DNA from: Actibacterium mucosum KCTC 23349 | Lineage (GTDB): Bacteria > Pseudomonadota > Alphaproteobacteria > Rhodobacterales > Rhodobacteraceae | DNA length: 64,000 bases | Direction: 5' to 3' | Assembly (NCBI RefSeq): GCF_000647975.1 | Contig: NZ_JFKE01000004.1 | Span: forward strand, 62,001-126,000 | In this document: in pieces, positions 1-8,772 of the stretch | Numbering within the stretch: position 1 is the stretch's first letter | Layout: every line of letters begins with the position of its first letter | Translations under genes and position numbers: made by a program | The notes under the pieces: generated by a model | What the model was told of the DNA's origin: nothing | The model's database searches: none | What the model saw: the letters and a program-made list of their open reading frames with translations, nothing else

Positions 1-85
1 TTGGCGGTTCTGCGAATCAATACCGCGAATCAACCGGATGCACACCCGTTTAGCTGTGTTTCTTTATTCAATCATGGCCGTATCG

Positions 86-2035
86 TCACGGCCCCTTATC
101 TGCGTCCTGCCCAAAGCCGATCTGGTTCAGCAACTCGTCAAAGGCGTTACGCTCTTCCTTGTCCATCCGGGCTCCGTTGGGCCCAACTTCGAATTCCCCG
201 CGCTCTTCATTGCCGGATCGCCCGGCACTGTTGCGCGCCTCGGCGGCCTGACTGAGCCGCCATGTCAGCCCCTCATCTGCCAGGCCGTCAATATCCTGCA
301 CGGCCTCGGCCACCTCACGGGCCGATCCGCGCGCCGCTTGCAGTTTCTGAATCTCTTCGCCCAGGCAAAGGGCGGCTTTTTCGGTATTCTGCGGACTGAC
401 CTGCGGGGGTGATATTTGCACATGGCGCAGTGCAAACAGGTTTTCAAGGGGACCCGTGCCCAAATCCGCCTCCAACTCAGCGCGCAAATTGTCTGCTTCG
501 GCATGGCGCAGCAGAGCATTTTGCAAGCGTTGATGTTCTGCGCCCGTGAAATCGAGCACTTCCAGCGGGCCTTCGAACTGCGTGATCAGGGTTGGATGGG
601 TCACGAACCCGGCCAGGATCACAGCTTCGCGCAGTGCTTCGGGAAACTGATCGTCGGCAGCAGCAAGGGCAGAACCTTTGGTGGACGACAGAACCGCGGG
701 ACCACGCGGCGCAAAACGGCCGCCACGCTTGCCCTGCCCTTGCGGACGCGCCATTCGAAACAATTGCCAACGCAGGTTTCGAATTTCTTCACCGTAATGC
801 TGCCGGATAGACGGATCCTTGATCCGGCCGATGGCGGCGCGCAGGTCCTTGTCCAGCGCGGCCTTGCGTTCGGGGCTGTCAAAACTTTTACCCTCGGTCT
901 CGCGTTGCCAAAGCAACTGAACCATGGGTTTGGCCTCATCCAATAGCTTGGCAATGGCGGGGGGGCCTGCGGCACGGATCACGTCATCGGGGTCCTGCCC
1001 CGGTGGCATGACGGCAAAACGCAGCGACTGTCCCGCCTCGATCAGAGGCAATGACAGGTCGATCACCCGCAACGCGGCGGCCATACCGGCCCGGTCCCCA
1101 TCCAGCGCGATGGTCGGCTCGGGTGATATGCGCCAAAGATGAGCCAGCTGATGCTCGGTCACGGCGGTACCCAGGGGCGCCACGGCCGCTGTAAAGCCAG
1201 CCTCCGACAGGGCAATCACGTCCATATACCCCTCGGCCACGATCAACGGCGCACCTTTGCCCGCTGCCTCGCGCGCCCGCGCGTGATTGTAAAGACTGCG
1301 GCCTTTGTCGAACAACTCGGTCTCGGGCGAGTTCAGGTATTTCGCTTTGTCATCCGGATCCATTGCGCGACCGCCAAAGGCGATGGCCCGACCGCGCGCG
1401 TCGCGGATCGGAAACATGATGCGGTCGCGGAACGTGTCATAGGGCTTGCCGCCACGGTTCGACGGTTTGGCAAGGCCCGCGGCCAGAATCAGATCTTCGT
1501 CAACGGACTTGCCGCGCAAGTGGTCCCAAAGCGCCTGCCAACCGCCGGGGGCATAGCCGATCTCCCACCGGGCCAGCGCCTCGTCTTGCAGGCCCCGCCC
1601 CGCCAGATACTGCCGCGCAGGCGAGCCCGCACCTGTTTGCAGCTGCAGGCGGAAGAACTGCACGGCAAGTTCCATGACCTCATGCAACTGCGTGCGCCGG
1701 TCCGCCTTTTCTCGGGCGCGCGGATCGCTGGCCGGCATTTGCATTCCCGCCTCGCCGGCCAAGATCTCCACCGCTTCCATGAAGCCGACATTTTCGGTCT
1801 CGCGCACGAAGGTGATCGCATCCCCTTTGGCGTGGCAGCCGAAGCAATAGTAATACCCTTTGCGATCGTCGACGTGGAAGCTGGCAGTTTTCTCCTGGTG
1901 GAACGGGCAAGGTGCCCACATGTCGCCCTTGGCCTGGTTCGATTTGTGGCTGTCCCACATGACCTTGCGGCCCACCACGTCGCTGAGCGACAGGCGGGTG
2001 CGCAATTCATCAAGGAAACCGGGGGGCAGCGACAT
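86..2035 (-). CDS. dnaG: DNA primase DnaG
   Basis: DNA primase makes the short RNA primers for chromosome replication and works with the DnaB helicase. The 649-residue protein has the usual length and order. An N-terminal CHC2 zinc finger carries C43, H46, C64 and C67. A TOPRIM core follows, with the acidic signature AEGYMD near residue 265 and ALDGDRAG near 312. The C-terminal helicase-interaction region is acidic and less conserved. The ATG at 2035 begins MSLPPGFLDELRTRLSLSDVV, the expected N-terminus. A short GC-rich inverted repeat overlaps the stop codon (around 87-104) but has no T-tract. The start of the window lies downstream of the gene, so the next gene (often rpoD in this order) is not visible. 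Confidence 0.97.
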   Translation of the reverse strand: MSLPPGFLDELRTRLSLSDVVGRKVMWDSHKSNQAKGDMWAPCPFHQEKTASFHVDDRKGYYYCFGCHAKGDAITFVRETENVGFMEAVEILAGEAGMQMPASDPRAREKADRRTQLHEVMELAVQFFRLQLQTGAGSPARQYLAGRGLQDEALARWEIGYAPGGWQALWDHLRGKSVDEDLILAAGLAKPSNRGGKPYDTFRDRIMFPIRDARGRAIAFGGRAMDPDDKAKYLNSPETELFDKGRSLYNHARAREAAGKGAPLIVAEGYMDVIALSEAGFTAAVAPLGTAVTEHQLAHLWRISPEPTIALDGDRAGMAAALRVIDLSLPLIEAGQSLRFAVMPPGQDPDDVIRAAGPPAIAKLLDEAKPMVQLLWQRETEGKSFDSPERKAALDKDLRAAIGRIKDPSIRQHYGEEIRNLRWQLFRMARPQGQGKRGGRFAPRGPAVLSSTKGSALAAADDQFPEALREAVILAGFVTHPTLITQFEGPLEVLDFTGAEHQRLQNALLRHAEADNLRAELEADLGTGPLENLFALRHVQISPPQVSPQNTEKAALCLGEEIQKLQAARGSAREVAEAVQDIDGLADEGLTWRLSQAAEARNSAGRSGNEERGEFEVGPNGARMDKEERNAFDELLNQIGFGQDADKGP

Positions 2036-2085
2036 GCGTCATATATTGAGCCGCCGACCAGCAAGTGTCCAGTGGGCGTGCGCGC

Positions 2086-2550
2086 TTAATACGCCCCCAT
2101 GCCCAGCACCACCATGATCACCAGAATGGCCGTAATCAGAACCGGCGCTTCGATCGCAAAACGACGGGCGCGCGCCGGGGCTTTGGCCTGAAAGGCATCG
2201 CAATTCTGTGACAGGGCTTCCAGATCTTTGCGCGCCGCCTTGATGCGTGAATCCAGAATGCCCGCCATCAGGAAAGCCACGATCACAAGAACGCCATAGG
2301 TTGACAAAATGTCTCCAAACCCTGCGATTGCCCCGCTTGTCCAGGCGCGCGCCAACCCCAGAAGCATCGTCAATCCCCCTGCCGAGCCCAGAGCCAGCCC
2401 GGATACCCGCGAAATACGGGCCAGGACATTTGCGGCCACCATACCGCTTCCGGCGGCAATGGACGGATACAAAACCAACGCCAAAAACAGCGCCCCGCCG
2501 GCCCAGAAAACACCTGCTGCAATATGTAGAAAATGAACAGCCAACAACAC
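2086..2550 (-). CDS. Small integral membrane protein (CopD/DUF2269-like)
   Basis: This is a 154-residue hydrophobic protein with about four predicted membrane spans. It opens with a helix rich in His, Gly and Ala (VHFLHIAAGVFWAGG), like CopD/DUF2269-type membrane proteins; the cytoplasmic stretch around residues 85-110 is charged. No function can be assigned from sequence alone. The start is a GTG at 2550, preceded at 6 nt by the purine run GGGGGAGG, which is a good ribosome binding site but lies inside a long inverted repeat (2548-2602). The gene lies 81 nt downstream of gdhA on the same strand and 50 nt upstream of dnaG, so it may be co-transcribed with either. Confidence 0.7.
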   Translation of the reverse strand: MLLAVHFLHIAAGVFWAGGALFLALVLYPSIAAGSGMVAANVLARISRVSGLALGSAGGLTMLLGLARAWTSGAIAGFGDILSTYGVLVIVAFLMAGILDSRIKAARKDLEALSQNCDAFQAKAPARARRFAIEAPVLITAILVIMVVLGMGAY

Positions 2551-2602
2551 GGATGGCCTCCCCCTATGTTAATTTGCTTTACATAAGGGGAGGCCATCCG
2601 TG
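2548..2602 (-). promoter_or_regulatory. Hairpin masking the ribosome binding site and start codon of the membrane protein gene
   Basis: Two 22-nt arms (2548-2569 and 2581-2602) are inverted copies with one mismatch, separated by an 11-nt AT-rich loop. Read on the minus strand, the 3' arm contains the GGGGGAGG ribosome binding site and ends on the GTG start codon of the gene at 2550, while the 5' arm supplies the matching CCTCCCC. No T-tract follows, so this is not a typical rho-independent terminator for gdhA. Translational gating is an inference. A palindromic repeat element that happened to land at the start codon is the alternative. Confidence 0.6.
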
Positions 2603-2631
2603 CTTTCAAGCCAGCGGCGAAAGAAAAAGCG

Positions 2632-4062
2632 TCAGAGTCCTTTTTCGCGGTAACTGCGCGACACACGTTCGATTGACACGATATAGGCCGCGGTGCGCAG
2701 GTCGGTGACGTCATCGCGGCTGTGCCAGACCTCGCGCATCGACTGGTACGCAGCCCGCATCGTGTCATCGAGACCCGAGCGGACCAGCTCCAGTTCGTCC
2801 GCCCCGCGCAAGTATCTATCCTTAAAATCAGGGCGCAATGACCACGCATCGCCGAGGTAATTATCAAGCCGCTCCAGTTCATCCACAATCAGTTGATGGC
2901 GCGCCTCTTCCTGACGGCGCTGCATACGGCCAAACCGGATGTGGCTGAGGTTCTTGACCCATTCGAAATACGACACCGTCACACCACCGGCATTGGCGTA
3001 CATGTCGGGGATGATCACCGTGCCGCGGTCACGCAGCACCTCATCAGCCCCGGCGGTCACGGGGCCGTTAGCGGCCTCGATGATCAGGGGCGCCTTGATC
3101 CGGTCGGCATTGGACAGGTTGATGACCCCTTCCAGCGCGGCGGGGATCAGGATATCGCACTCTTCCTCCAGCACGCTGGCCCCGTCGGTCTTGTGACGTG
3201 CATCCGGAAACTCTGCGACACCTCCGTTTTTGACGATCCAGGCCTTCACGGCCTCTACATCCAATCCGTTGGGATTAAACAACGCGCCGTCGCGTTCGAT
3301 GATGCCGGTGATGATGGCGCCGTCTTCGGCCTGCAGGAACTTGGCGGCGTGATAACCGACATTGCCCAGCCCCTGCACGATCACGCGCTTGCCTTCCAGC
3401 GTGCCGTTCAAACCGGCCTTGGCCATGTCACGCGGATCACGGAAGAACTCGCGCAATGCATATTGCACCCCGCGGCCCGTCGCCTCAACCCGGCCCTGGA
3501 TGCCGCCCGCATGGGCCGGCTTGCCGGTCACGCAGGCATTGGCGTTGATATCGGTGGTGTTCATGCGGCGGTACTGGTCGGCGATCCACGCCATCTCGCG
3601 CTCGCCGGTCCCCATGTCGGGCGCGGGCACGTTTTGCGACGGGTTGATCAGGTCGCGCTTGGCCAGTTCATAGGCAAAGCGACGGGTGATCAGTTCCAGC
3701 TCATGCTCCTCATATTCGCGCGGATCGATGCACAAGCCGCCCTTTGAGCCACCAAAGGGCGTTTCCACCAGCGCGCATTTGAATGTCATCAGGGCGGCCA
3801 GCGCTTCGACCTCATCCTGATTTACGCCCAGAGCGTACCGGATGCCGCCTTTGACCGGCTCCATATGTTCGGAATGGACCGAGCGGTAGCCCGTGAAGGT
3901 CTGGATCTGACCACGCAGCCGGACGCCAAAACGCACGGTATAGGTCGCGTTGCAGACGCGGATCTTCTCTTCCAATCCGGGTGGCAGATCCATAAGCGCC
4001 ACTGCGCGGTTGAACATCATGTCGACGGATTCACGAAAACTTGGTTCTTGGATGCTGGTCAT
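2632..4062 (-). CDS. gdhA: Glutamate dehydrogenase (Glu/Leu/Phe/Val dehydrogenase family)
   Basis: This 476-residue enzyme interconverts glutamate with 2-oxoglutarate and ammonia using NAD(P). The N-terminal substrate domain carries PVKGGIRY and TFKCALVETPFGGSKGG, which include the substrate-binding and catalytic lysines, then QNVPAPDMGT. The C-terminal Rossmann domain has the GLGNVGYHAAKF dinucleotide fingerprint. I prefer the ATG at 4062 (MTSIQEPSF) because GAGGAGGGG sits just upstream; a GTG at 4080 would add six residues and place that ribosome binding site inside the gene. The 248-nt gap up to 4310 separates it from the divergent Tad-type gene and must hold both promoters. Confidence 0.95.
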   Translation of the reverse strand: MTSIQEPSFRESVDMMFNRAVALMDLPPGLEEKIRVCNATYTVRFGVRLRGQIQTFTGYRSVHSEHMEPVKGGIRYALGVNQDEVEALAALMTFKCALVETPFGGSKGGLCIDPREYEEHELELITRRFAYELAKRDLINPSQNVPAPDMGTGEREMAWIADQYRRMNTTDINANACVTGKPAHAGGIQGRVEATGRGVQYALREFFRDPRDMAKAGLNGTLEGKRVIVQGLGNVGYHAAKFLQAEDGAIITGIIERDGALFNPNGLDVEAVKAWIVKNGGVAEFPDARHKTDGASVLEEECDILIPAALEGVINLSNADRIKAPLIIEAANGPVTAGADEVLRDRGTVIIPDMYANAGGVTVSYFEWVKNLSHIRFGRMQRRQEEARHQLIVDELERLDNYLGDAWSLRPDFKDRYLRGADELELVRSGLDDTMRAAYQSMREVWHSRDDVTDLRTAAYIVSIERVSRSYREKGL

Positions 4063-4310
4063 CGGCCCCTCCTCAGGCACAGAGACTCACTTTGAACACG
4101 GTTCTCACCGTAAACATGAATTGTTTCTTGGCCAGTAAACAATCGCCTTTGAAACATTCGATTGGTAACCGCCGGTGATCGGTAAAACGTTAAAATACAG
4201 ATAATTCAAACAAACTGCCCCAATGCTGCCCCATTCTTCGCCGACAAAACCGGGTGGGGATTCGCGCAGGCGCGATGTTGCGTTGCGTGTTTCAAAGAGA
4301 GGTGCTTGAT

Positions 4311-6038
4311 ATGTTGCTTCGCCTTGCAACCGGTTTGTCCACATGCCGCACGATTGTGCGCCGCATGAAGCAATTCCGTAAGGACGAAGATGGTTCGATG
4401 GTTCTGTTTTCGCTTTTCATCCTGATGTTGATGTTGATGGCCGGCGGTATGGCCGTTGATGTTATGCGCGCCGAATACATGCGTGTGACAATCCAGCAGA
4501 CGCTGGACCGCGCCGTTTTGGCGGCAGCCGACCTTGATCAGACCGAAGATGCCAAAGGCGTCGTGGTCGACTATTTCGACAAGGCGGGTCTTGCCGCCTA
4601 CCTGGACCCGAACGATGTGTATGTGAACCATTCTTCTGCCGCCGGGCAGTTGAGCTATCGCCGGGTTTCGGCAACCGCCAGCACCGATGTCGACGCGATC
4701 TTCATGCAGATGCTTGGAATCGACACACTGGCTGCTGCGGGGTCATCGACCGCAGAAGAAGGCATCACCGATCTGGAAATCTCGTTGGTGGTGGACGTGT
4801 CGGGGTCGATGGGCGACCCGTCGAGCACCGGCAACTCGAAGATCTACGAGCTGCGCGAAGCCGCGAAGGATTTCTCGTACTATATGCAATGTAACCCCAA
4901 CACGACCCGCAACTCAGGGGCGACATGCTCTGTCGGTGAGGGCAAAGTGTCGATCACGCTGGTTCCCTATTCCGAACAGGTTGTTGTCGGCGAAGACCTG
5001 CTGGACGGGTTTGACGTGTCGGCCGAACACGACGACAGCCACTGTGTCACCTTTGCAGCAAGCGATTTTGACACTGTTTCAATTCCGTTGGACGTTGAAC
5101 TCAGCCGGACAGGTCACTTTGACCCGTGGGGCAACGGCACGTATGCCAGCAACAACCGCAGAACCTGCCGTACGAATTCATGGCGTGAAATCCGGTTGTT
5201 TGTCGAAGACTGGACAGAGCTGGGCGGATACATCAACAGCCTGTCGGCCGGTGGCAACACGTCGATCGACCTGGGCATGAAATGGGGTGCGGCGCTGCTG
5301 GATCCGTCTGTGCAGCCCATCGTGCAGGAATTCACGAACACGGCTTATGGCGCAGGCAACAAGAAGATCCACGCATCTTTCGCCAACCGGCCCTATGCCT
5401 ATACCCAAGACTATTCGATGAAAGTGATCGTTCTGATGACAGACGGTCGCAACACGTCGCAGCACTATCTGAAAGATGAGTATCGCGATGGTCTGTCCGA
5501 GGTATGGCGCAACACGTATTATAACGACCGTTATTCGATCTATAACGCCGATCGGGACGAGTACTATTACACCTATGACGGCACGTGGAACCCCGAGCCC
5601 TTCGGCGATATGGATGGCGAGGAAGTGACGACAACCAACACCTATTGCTACTGGTCCTGGTGGTATGGTCGCCGTTGCTACACCGAAACCGTGACCGAGG
5701 TTGTGAACCAGCCCGGGTCGGCCGTGCAGATGAAATACCAGGAAGTGTGGGAGGAGTTCACCACCGATTGGTTCGGCGATTGGTCCTGGCTGCCCAATCC
5801 GGAACAAAGCTGGGGCAACTCGACCAAAAATACGCGCCTGAACAACATCTGCAGTGCTGCAAAGAATGCCGGCATCATCATATACACCATCGGTTTCGAG
5901 GTGTCGGGCAGTGATGGCACCGTCATGTCGAACTGCGCCACAACGCCCGCGCATTACTTCAGTGCCAACGGGTCGAACCTGGCTCAAACCTTTGGCGTCA
6001 TTGCAAGTTCGATCAACCAGCTGAGGCTGACCCAATGA
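4311..6038 (+). CDS. TadG-like VWA-domain pseudopilin protein
   Basis: The 575-residue protein has a basic N-terminus, a RKDEDGSM segment and a single hydrophobic helix (roughly residues 28-50), the arrangement of TadE/TadG pseudopilins of the Flp/Tad type IV pilus. A von Willebrand factor A domain begins near residue 155, with the metal-binding MIDAS motif DVSGSMG. The middle is rich in Tyr, Trp and Asn (about 400-510). I chose the ATG at 4311 because AGAGAGG lies 8 nt upstream; an in-frame start at 4254 lacks such a site. The stop overlaps the next gene by ATGA. The role is probably pilus assembly or surface adhesion; no tadA-C or flp gene lies in the window. Confidence 0.85.
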   Translation: MLLRLATGLSTCRTIVRRMKQFRKDEDGSMVLFSLFILMLMLMAGGMAVDVMRAEYMRVTIQQTLDRAVLAAADLDQTEDAKGVVVDYFDKAGLAAYLDPNDVYVNHSSAAGQLSYRRVSATASTDVDAIFMQMLGIDTLAAAGSSTAEEGITDLEISLVVDVSGSMGDPSSTGNSKIYELREAAKDFSYYMQCNPNTTRNSGATCSVGEGKVSITLVPYSEQVVVGEDLLDGFDVSAEHDDSHCVTFAASDFDTVSIPLDVELSRTGHFDPWGNGTYASNNRRTCRTNSWREIRLFVEDWTELGGYINSLSAGGNTSIDLGMKWGAALLDPSVQPIVQEFTNTAYGAGNKKIHASFANRPYAYTQDYSMKVIVLMTDGRNTSQHYLKDEYRDGLSEVWRNTYYNDRYSIYNADRDEYYYTYDGTWNPEPFGDMDGEEVTTTNTYCYWSWWYGRRCYTETVTEVVNQPGSAVQMKYQEVWEEFTTDWFGDWSWLPNPEQSWGNSTKNTRLNNICSAAKNAGIIIYTIGFEVSGSDGTVMSNCATTPAHYFSANGSNLAQTFGVIASSINQLRLTQ

Positions 6039-6595
6039 TCAAGTTTCCGAGTATCTTCAAACGCCTGCGCCGATTTAGGCGCCGGGAAGGCGGCACCGCC
6101 ACGATGGAGTTTGCCATCTTCTTTCCGGTGTTTTTTGCCATCTTCCTTTCCGGGTTCGAGCTGTCCTTTGTCATGATCCGCCAAATGTGGCTGGAACGCG
6201 CGCTGGACATGACCGTACGGGACCTGCGTCTTGGCACATGGCCGAATGTCAGCCAGGACGTACTGAAGGCCGATATCTGTGATGGCATGGGGAATCTGGT
6301 CCAGAATTGCGACAGCGAGCTGATGCTGGAGCTTCGGACCGTGGACCGCGTTTCATGGGTGACCCCCAACCCGGCTGCAACTTGTGTTGACCGGGGAGAA
6401 GACGTGCAGCCCGTCACATCGTTCGAACCGGGCACCGAAAATGAAATGGTTCTAATTCGCGCCTGTATCCTGATGGACCCGATCTTCCCGGGCACGGCCT
6501 TGGCGCTGATCCTTGAACAGAACCGCGGCGATGGCGTCGCCTTGGTGGCAACGTCCGGCTTCGTGAACGAACCCGGCACCGGAACGGAGAGCTAA
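6035..6595 (+). CDS. TadE-like pseudopilin
   Basis: This is a 186-residue protein of the TadE family. A basic leader (KRLRRFRRREGG) is followed by the TATMEFAIFFPVFFAIFL helix, in which the Glu after the processing-like Gly/Ala region is the hallmark of pseudopilins cleaved by a TadV-type peptidase. The remainder is a predicted extracytoplasmic domain with four Cys. Translation is coupled to the VWA gene (ATGA overlap), and the next TadE-like gene follows after 3 nt. The three are one operon. Confidence 0.82.
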   Translation: MIKFPSIFKRLRRFRRREGGTATMEFAIFFPVFFAIFLSGFELSFVMIRQMWLERALDMTVRDLRLGTWPNVSQDVLKADICDGMGNLVQNCDSELMLELRTVDRVSWVTPNPAATCVDRGEDVQPVTSFEPGTENEMVLIRACILMDPIFPGTALALILEQNRGDGVALVATSGFVNEPGTGTES

Positions 6596-6598
6596 GCC

Positions 6599-7177
6599 AT
6601 GAAAATGCTACGCCCCCTCACCCGTGCCCTGCGCCGTTTTCGTCGTGACGAACGTGGTTTGATCACCGCCGAAGCCGTGATCGCCATGCCATTTCTTGTC
6701 TGGTGGTACATCGGCAGCTTTGTGTTCTTTGACGCATTCCAAGCCCGTAACGTAAACCTGAAAGCGGCCTATACGGTCGCCGACATGCTCAGCCGTGAAG
6801 ATGGCTCGGTCAACGCCAACTATATTTACGGGCTGGAGCGGGTTTATAGCTATCTGGCCACCGGCAGCGGTTCGAATGCAGCCATTCGGGTCACCTTGGT
6901 ACGGTGTTCCCAGAATTGCGACCAAGACAATGGGTATCGCTTGCTTGAAGTGGACTGGTCGATGGGCACCGACGATCTGGCCGCGCTGACGACCGGGCAG
7001 ATGTCCACCTATCTGGATGATATCCCAATCATGCCAGCTGGCGACCGGGTGATCCTGCTGGAAACGTTCATCGACTATGAACCGGCTTGGGATGTGGGCA
7101 TTTTGAACCCGTCAGACTTCGACAACCTGATTGTCACGCGCCCGCGCTTTGTCCCACAGATCCAGTTCGAAAGCTAA
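6599..7177 (+). CDS. TadE-like pseudopilin (second copy)
   Basis: This 192-residue protein has the same design as its upstream neighbour: a basic leader RRFRRDERGL, then the membrane helix with AEAVIAMPFLVWWYIGSFVFF containing the conserved Glu, then a soluble domain. It differs in sequence from the first copy, so the pair are paralogues rather than a recent duplication. It is the third gene of the TadG/TadE set. The end overlaps by 4 nt the convergent membrane protein gene on the other strand. Confidence 0.8.
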   Translation: MKMLRPLTRALRRFRRDERGLITAEAVIAMPFLVWWYIGSFVFFDAFQARNVNLKAAYTVADMLSREDGSVNANYIYGLERVYSYLATGSGSNAAIRVTLVRCSQNCDQDNGYRLLEVDWSMGTDDLAALTTGQMSTYLDDIPIMPAGDRVILLETFIDYEPAWDVGILNPSDFDNLIVTRPRFVPQIQFES

Positions 7178-7650
7178 CGAGCCGGACGCTGGGCCAGAAC
7201 CGCGCTGATGGCCTCGGCCATGAATTTGGTTTGCCCGGCGGATGTGACGCCCCCAACACCAAACCGGCGCCCCATGCTCCACCACAGGCCCGGCGCCCAG
7301 TTGCGCCCAATGCCTGTGGACAGTGTAAGAACAAAGCCGTTCGACGGCTTCATGGCGAACATGCCACGGTCAATTCGAGTAACATCGTCCATCGGCACCA
7401 ACAACGCACCGTTTTCCAACGAAATCCCTTCATCCGTCAGGATCAACGCCGCAGCCGTTGCGCGACGCATCCATTCCGCCATCGCCAGCGCCCCCAGCCC
7501 TATTGCCAGGATCAATGCCTGAAATCCTACGGACGAATGATCGCGCCCCAAGGCCAGGATCAAACAGATCGCGCCCAGCAGGGCAAGTGTGCCAATTCCG
7601 AAGACACGGCGACCAATCGAAGGCGCCACGCGGGCGATGGGTTCGGGCAT
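7174..7650 (-). CDS. Conserved two-span membrane protein
   Basis: This 158-residue protein is not one I can name. Two adjacent hydrophobic helices (about residues 17-36 and 41-57) are followed by a soluble part containing ILTDEGISLENGALLVPMDDVTRIDRG, which resembles a PH-like fold found in small membrane-anchored proteins. The ATG at 7650 has AAGAGGTG upstream, which decides against a longer in-frame start at 7719. It is convergent with the TadE-like operon and lies 61 nt downstream of the TetR gene on the same strand. Confidence 0.6.
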   Translation of the reverse strand: MPEPIARVAPSIGRRVFGIGTLALLGAICLILALGRDHSSVGFQALILAIGLGALAMAEWMRRATAAALILTDEGISLENGALLVPMDDVTRIDRGMFAMKPSNGFVLTLSTGIGRNWAPGLWWSMGRRFGVGGVTSAGQTKFMAEAISAVLAQRPAR

Positions 7651-7711
7651 TGAAGGCACCTCTTGTTGCAATTGGCCCTCCCTTACCGTCTTGGACGACA
7701 AAAGGCGAGAC

Positions 7712-8299
7712 CTACGCACCCACTGCCTTGCGGACCATGTCCCAATAGTGGTTCGCGATCTCTTCGACGCTCAGCCGTCCATCATCCCGGAACCACGTTG
7801 TCACACCGGTCAACATGGCAATCACCGCCATACCGGCAAGCTTTACATCACCCACGTGAAACGCGCCGGCACCCTGACCGTCCTGCAGGATATTCTCCAA
7901 AACCATCTCATAGGCTTTTCGCTGCACTTCGATCCGCGCGAAATTCTGAGCCTCGAGATTGCGCAATTCCATGTAGGCGATGAACACAGCGTCGGGACGT
8001 TGCAGATGAAAATGGATGTGGTGACGTGTAAACGCCTGCAACCGGTCCATTGGCGTGCCACCGGGATCCGCATCACTCCACGATTGCAGAAGGCTCTGCA
8101 TATGTGTGGACATCATGTCGTAAAGCAGGCTCTGCTTGTCAGGGGTGTAGTTGTACAGAGCCCCGGCCTGCACCCCTACCTCGCCCGCGATTTGGCGCAT
8201 CGACACCGCGGCATATCCGTGGCGGGCAAAAAGTCGCTCGGCCGCTTCGCGCACCAAAGGCCCCGTAATTTCCGAGTGAGAGCCTGTTTTACGCGCCAT
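7712..8299 (-). CDS. TetR-family transcriptional regulator (KstR2/PaaR-like C-terminus)
   Basis: The 195-residue regulator has a TetR N-terminal helix-turn-helix (AAERLFARHGYAAVSMRQIA, then GVQAGALYNYTPDKQSLLYD). The C-terminal effector domain ends with GVTTWFRDDGRLSVEEIANHYWDMV, a pattern common in TetR proteins that control fatty-acid or aromatic acyl-CoA degradation, such as KstR2 and PaaR. That match suggests an acyl-CoA type ligand, by inference only. The ATG at 8299 has AAAGGCGGG upstream; a start at 8326 is possible but would lie within the putative operator. The gene is divergent from a small lipoprotein gene. Confidence 0.85.
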   Translation of the reverse strand: MARKTGSHSEITGPLVREAAERLFARHGYAAVSMRQIAGEVGVQAGALYNYTPDKQSLLYDMMSTHMQSLLQSWSDADPGGTPMDRLQAFTRHHIHFHLQRPDAVFIAYMELRNLEAQNFARIEVQRKAYEMVLENILQDGQGAGAFHVGDVKLAGMAVIAMLTGVTTWFRDDGRLSVEEIANHYWDMVRKAVGA

Positions 8300-8311
8300 G
8301 TCCCGCCTTTC

Positions 8312-8325
8312 TGAACGATTGTTCA
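8312..8325. promoter_or_regulatory. Putative TetR operator palindrome
   Basis: TGAAC-GATT-GTTCA is an inverted repeat with 5-nt perfect arms and a 4-nt spacer, 13 nt upstream of the TetR start codon. Its GAAC-N4-GTTC layout resembles operators of acyl-CoA-responsive TetR regulators such as PsrA. Its position fits autoregulation and possibly control of the divergent lipoprotein gene. Confidence 0.5.
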
Positions 8326-8403
8326 TTTTGAATAACGCGCGTGCCGCTTGCTGTCCATCGGCGGGTCGGGATATGGTCGCGCCGAACGTTACCCGGGGCA
8401 TTG

Positions 8404-8703
8404 ATGCGACACACGCTGATCTTGATTCTGATTGCGGCCCTGCCAGGGTGCACGACCTTTCCGGATGTTGATATTGCATTGGCCGCAGACGGCGACGACG
8501 CAACGACACCTGAAATTCGGCCGATCGGGGAATTGCTGGCTTCGATCGACGCGGCGCGCCTGACACCGGAAAGCGGCCTGACCCTTGCCGCACGCGCGGC
8601 AAGCCTGCGCAGCCGTGCACGGGCGATCAATGGACAGGTTTTGACCAATCGTGAGCGCCGCAAATTGCGGCAAGCGATACTCCGACACCGGCGCGAGCGC
8701 TAA
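8404..8703 (+). CDS. Small lipoprotein
   Basis: This is a 99-residue predicted lipoprotein. The signal peptide MRHTLILILIAALPGC ends in the lipobox LPGC, so Cys16 would be lipidated. The mature part is short, with a basic C-terminal half (RSRARAINGQVLTNRERRKLRQAILRHRRER). No known domain is evident. It lies between the TetR regulator and hom; the start at the ATG 8404 is set by the signal peptide. Confidence 0.6.
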   Translation: MRHTLILILIAALPGCTTFPDVDIALAADGDDATTPEIRPIGELLASIDAARLTPESGLTLAARAASLRSRARAINGQVLTNRERRKLRQAILRHRRER

Positions 8704-8772
8704 CCCGCGTTGCATGCCCCCGCGCAAACCGGTAACACCCCTGCGAATACAGAATTTTCGGGAGATATCCGA

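Noticed and set aside
1139-2089. A 316-codon open frame opposite dnaG
   Set aside because: It lies entirely antisense to DnaG motifs and shows no recognisable domain; codon bias explains it.
2548-2602. Rho-independent terminator of gdhA
   Set aside because: Although the stem is strong, no T-tract follows on either strand, and the 3' arm contains the next gene's ribosome binding site.
2893-3747. A 284-codon open frame opposite gdhA
   Set aside because: Shadow of the glutamate dehydrogenase gene, with low-complexity His/Gly-rich translation.
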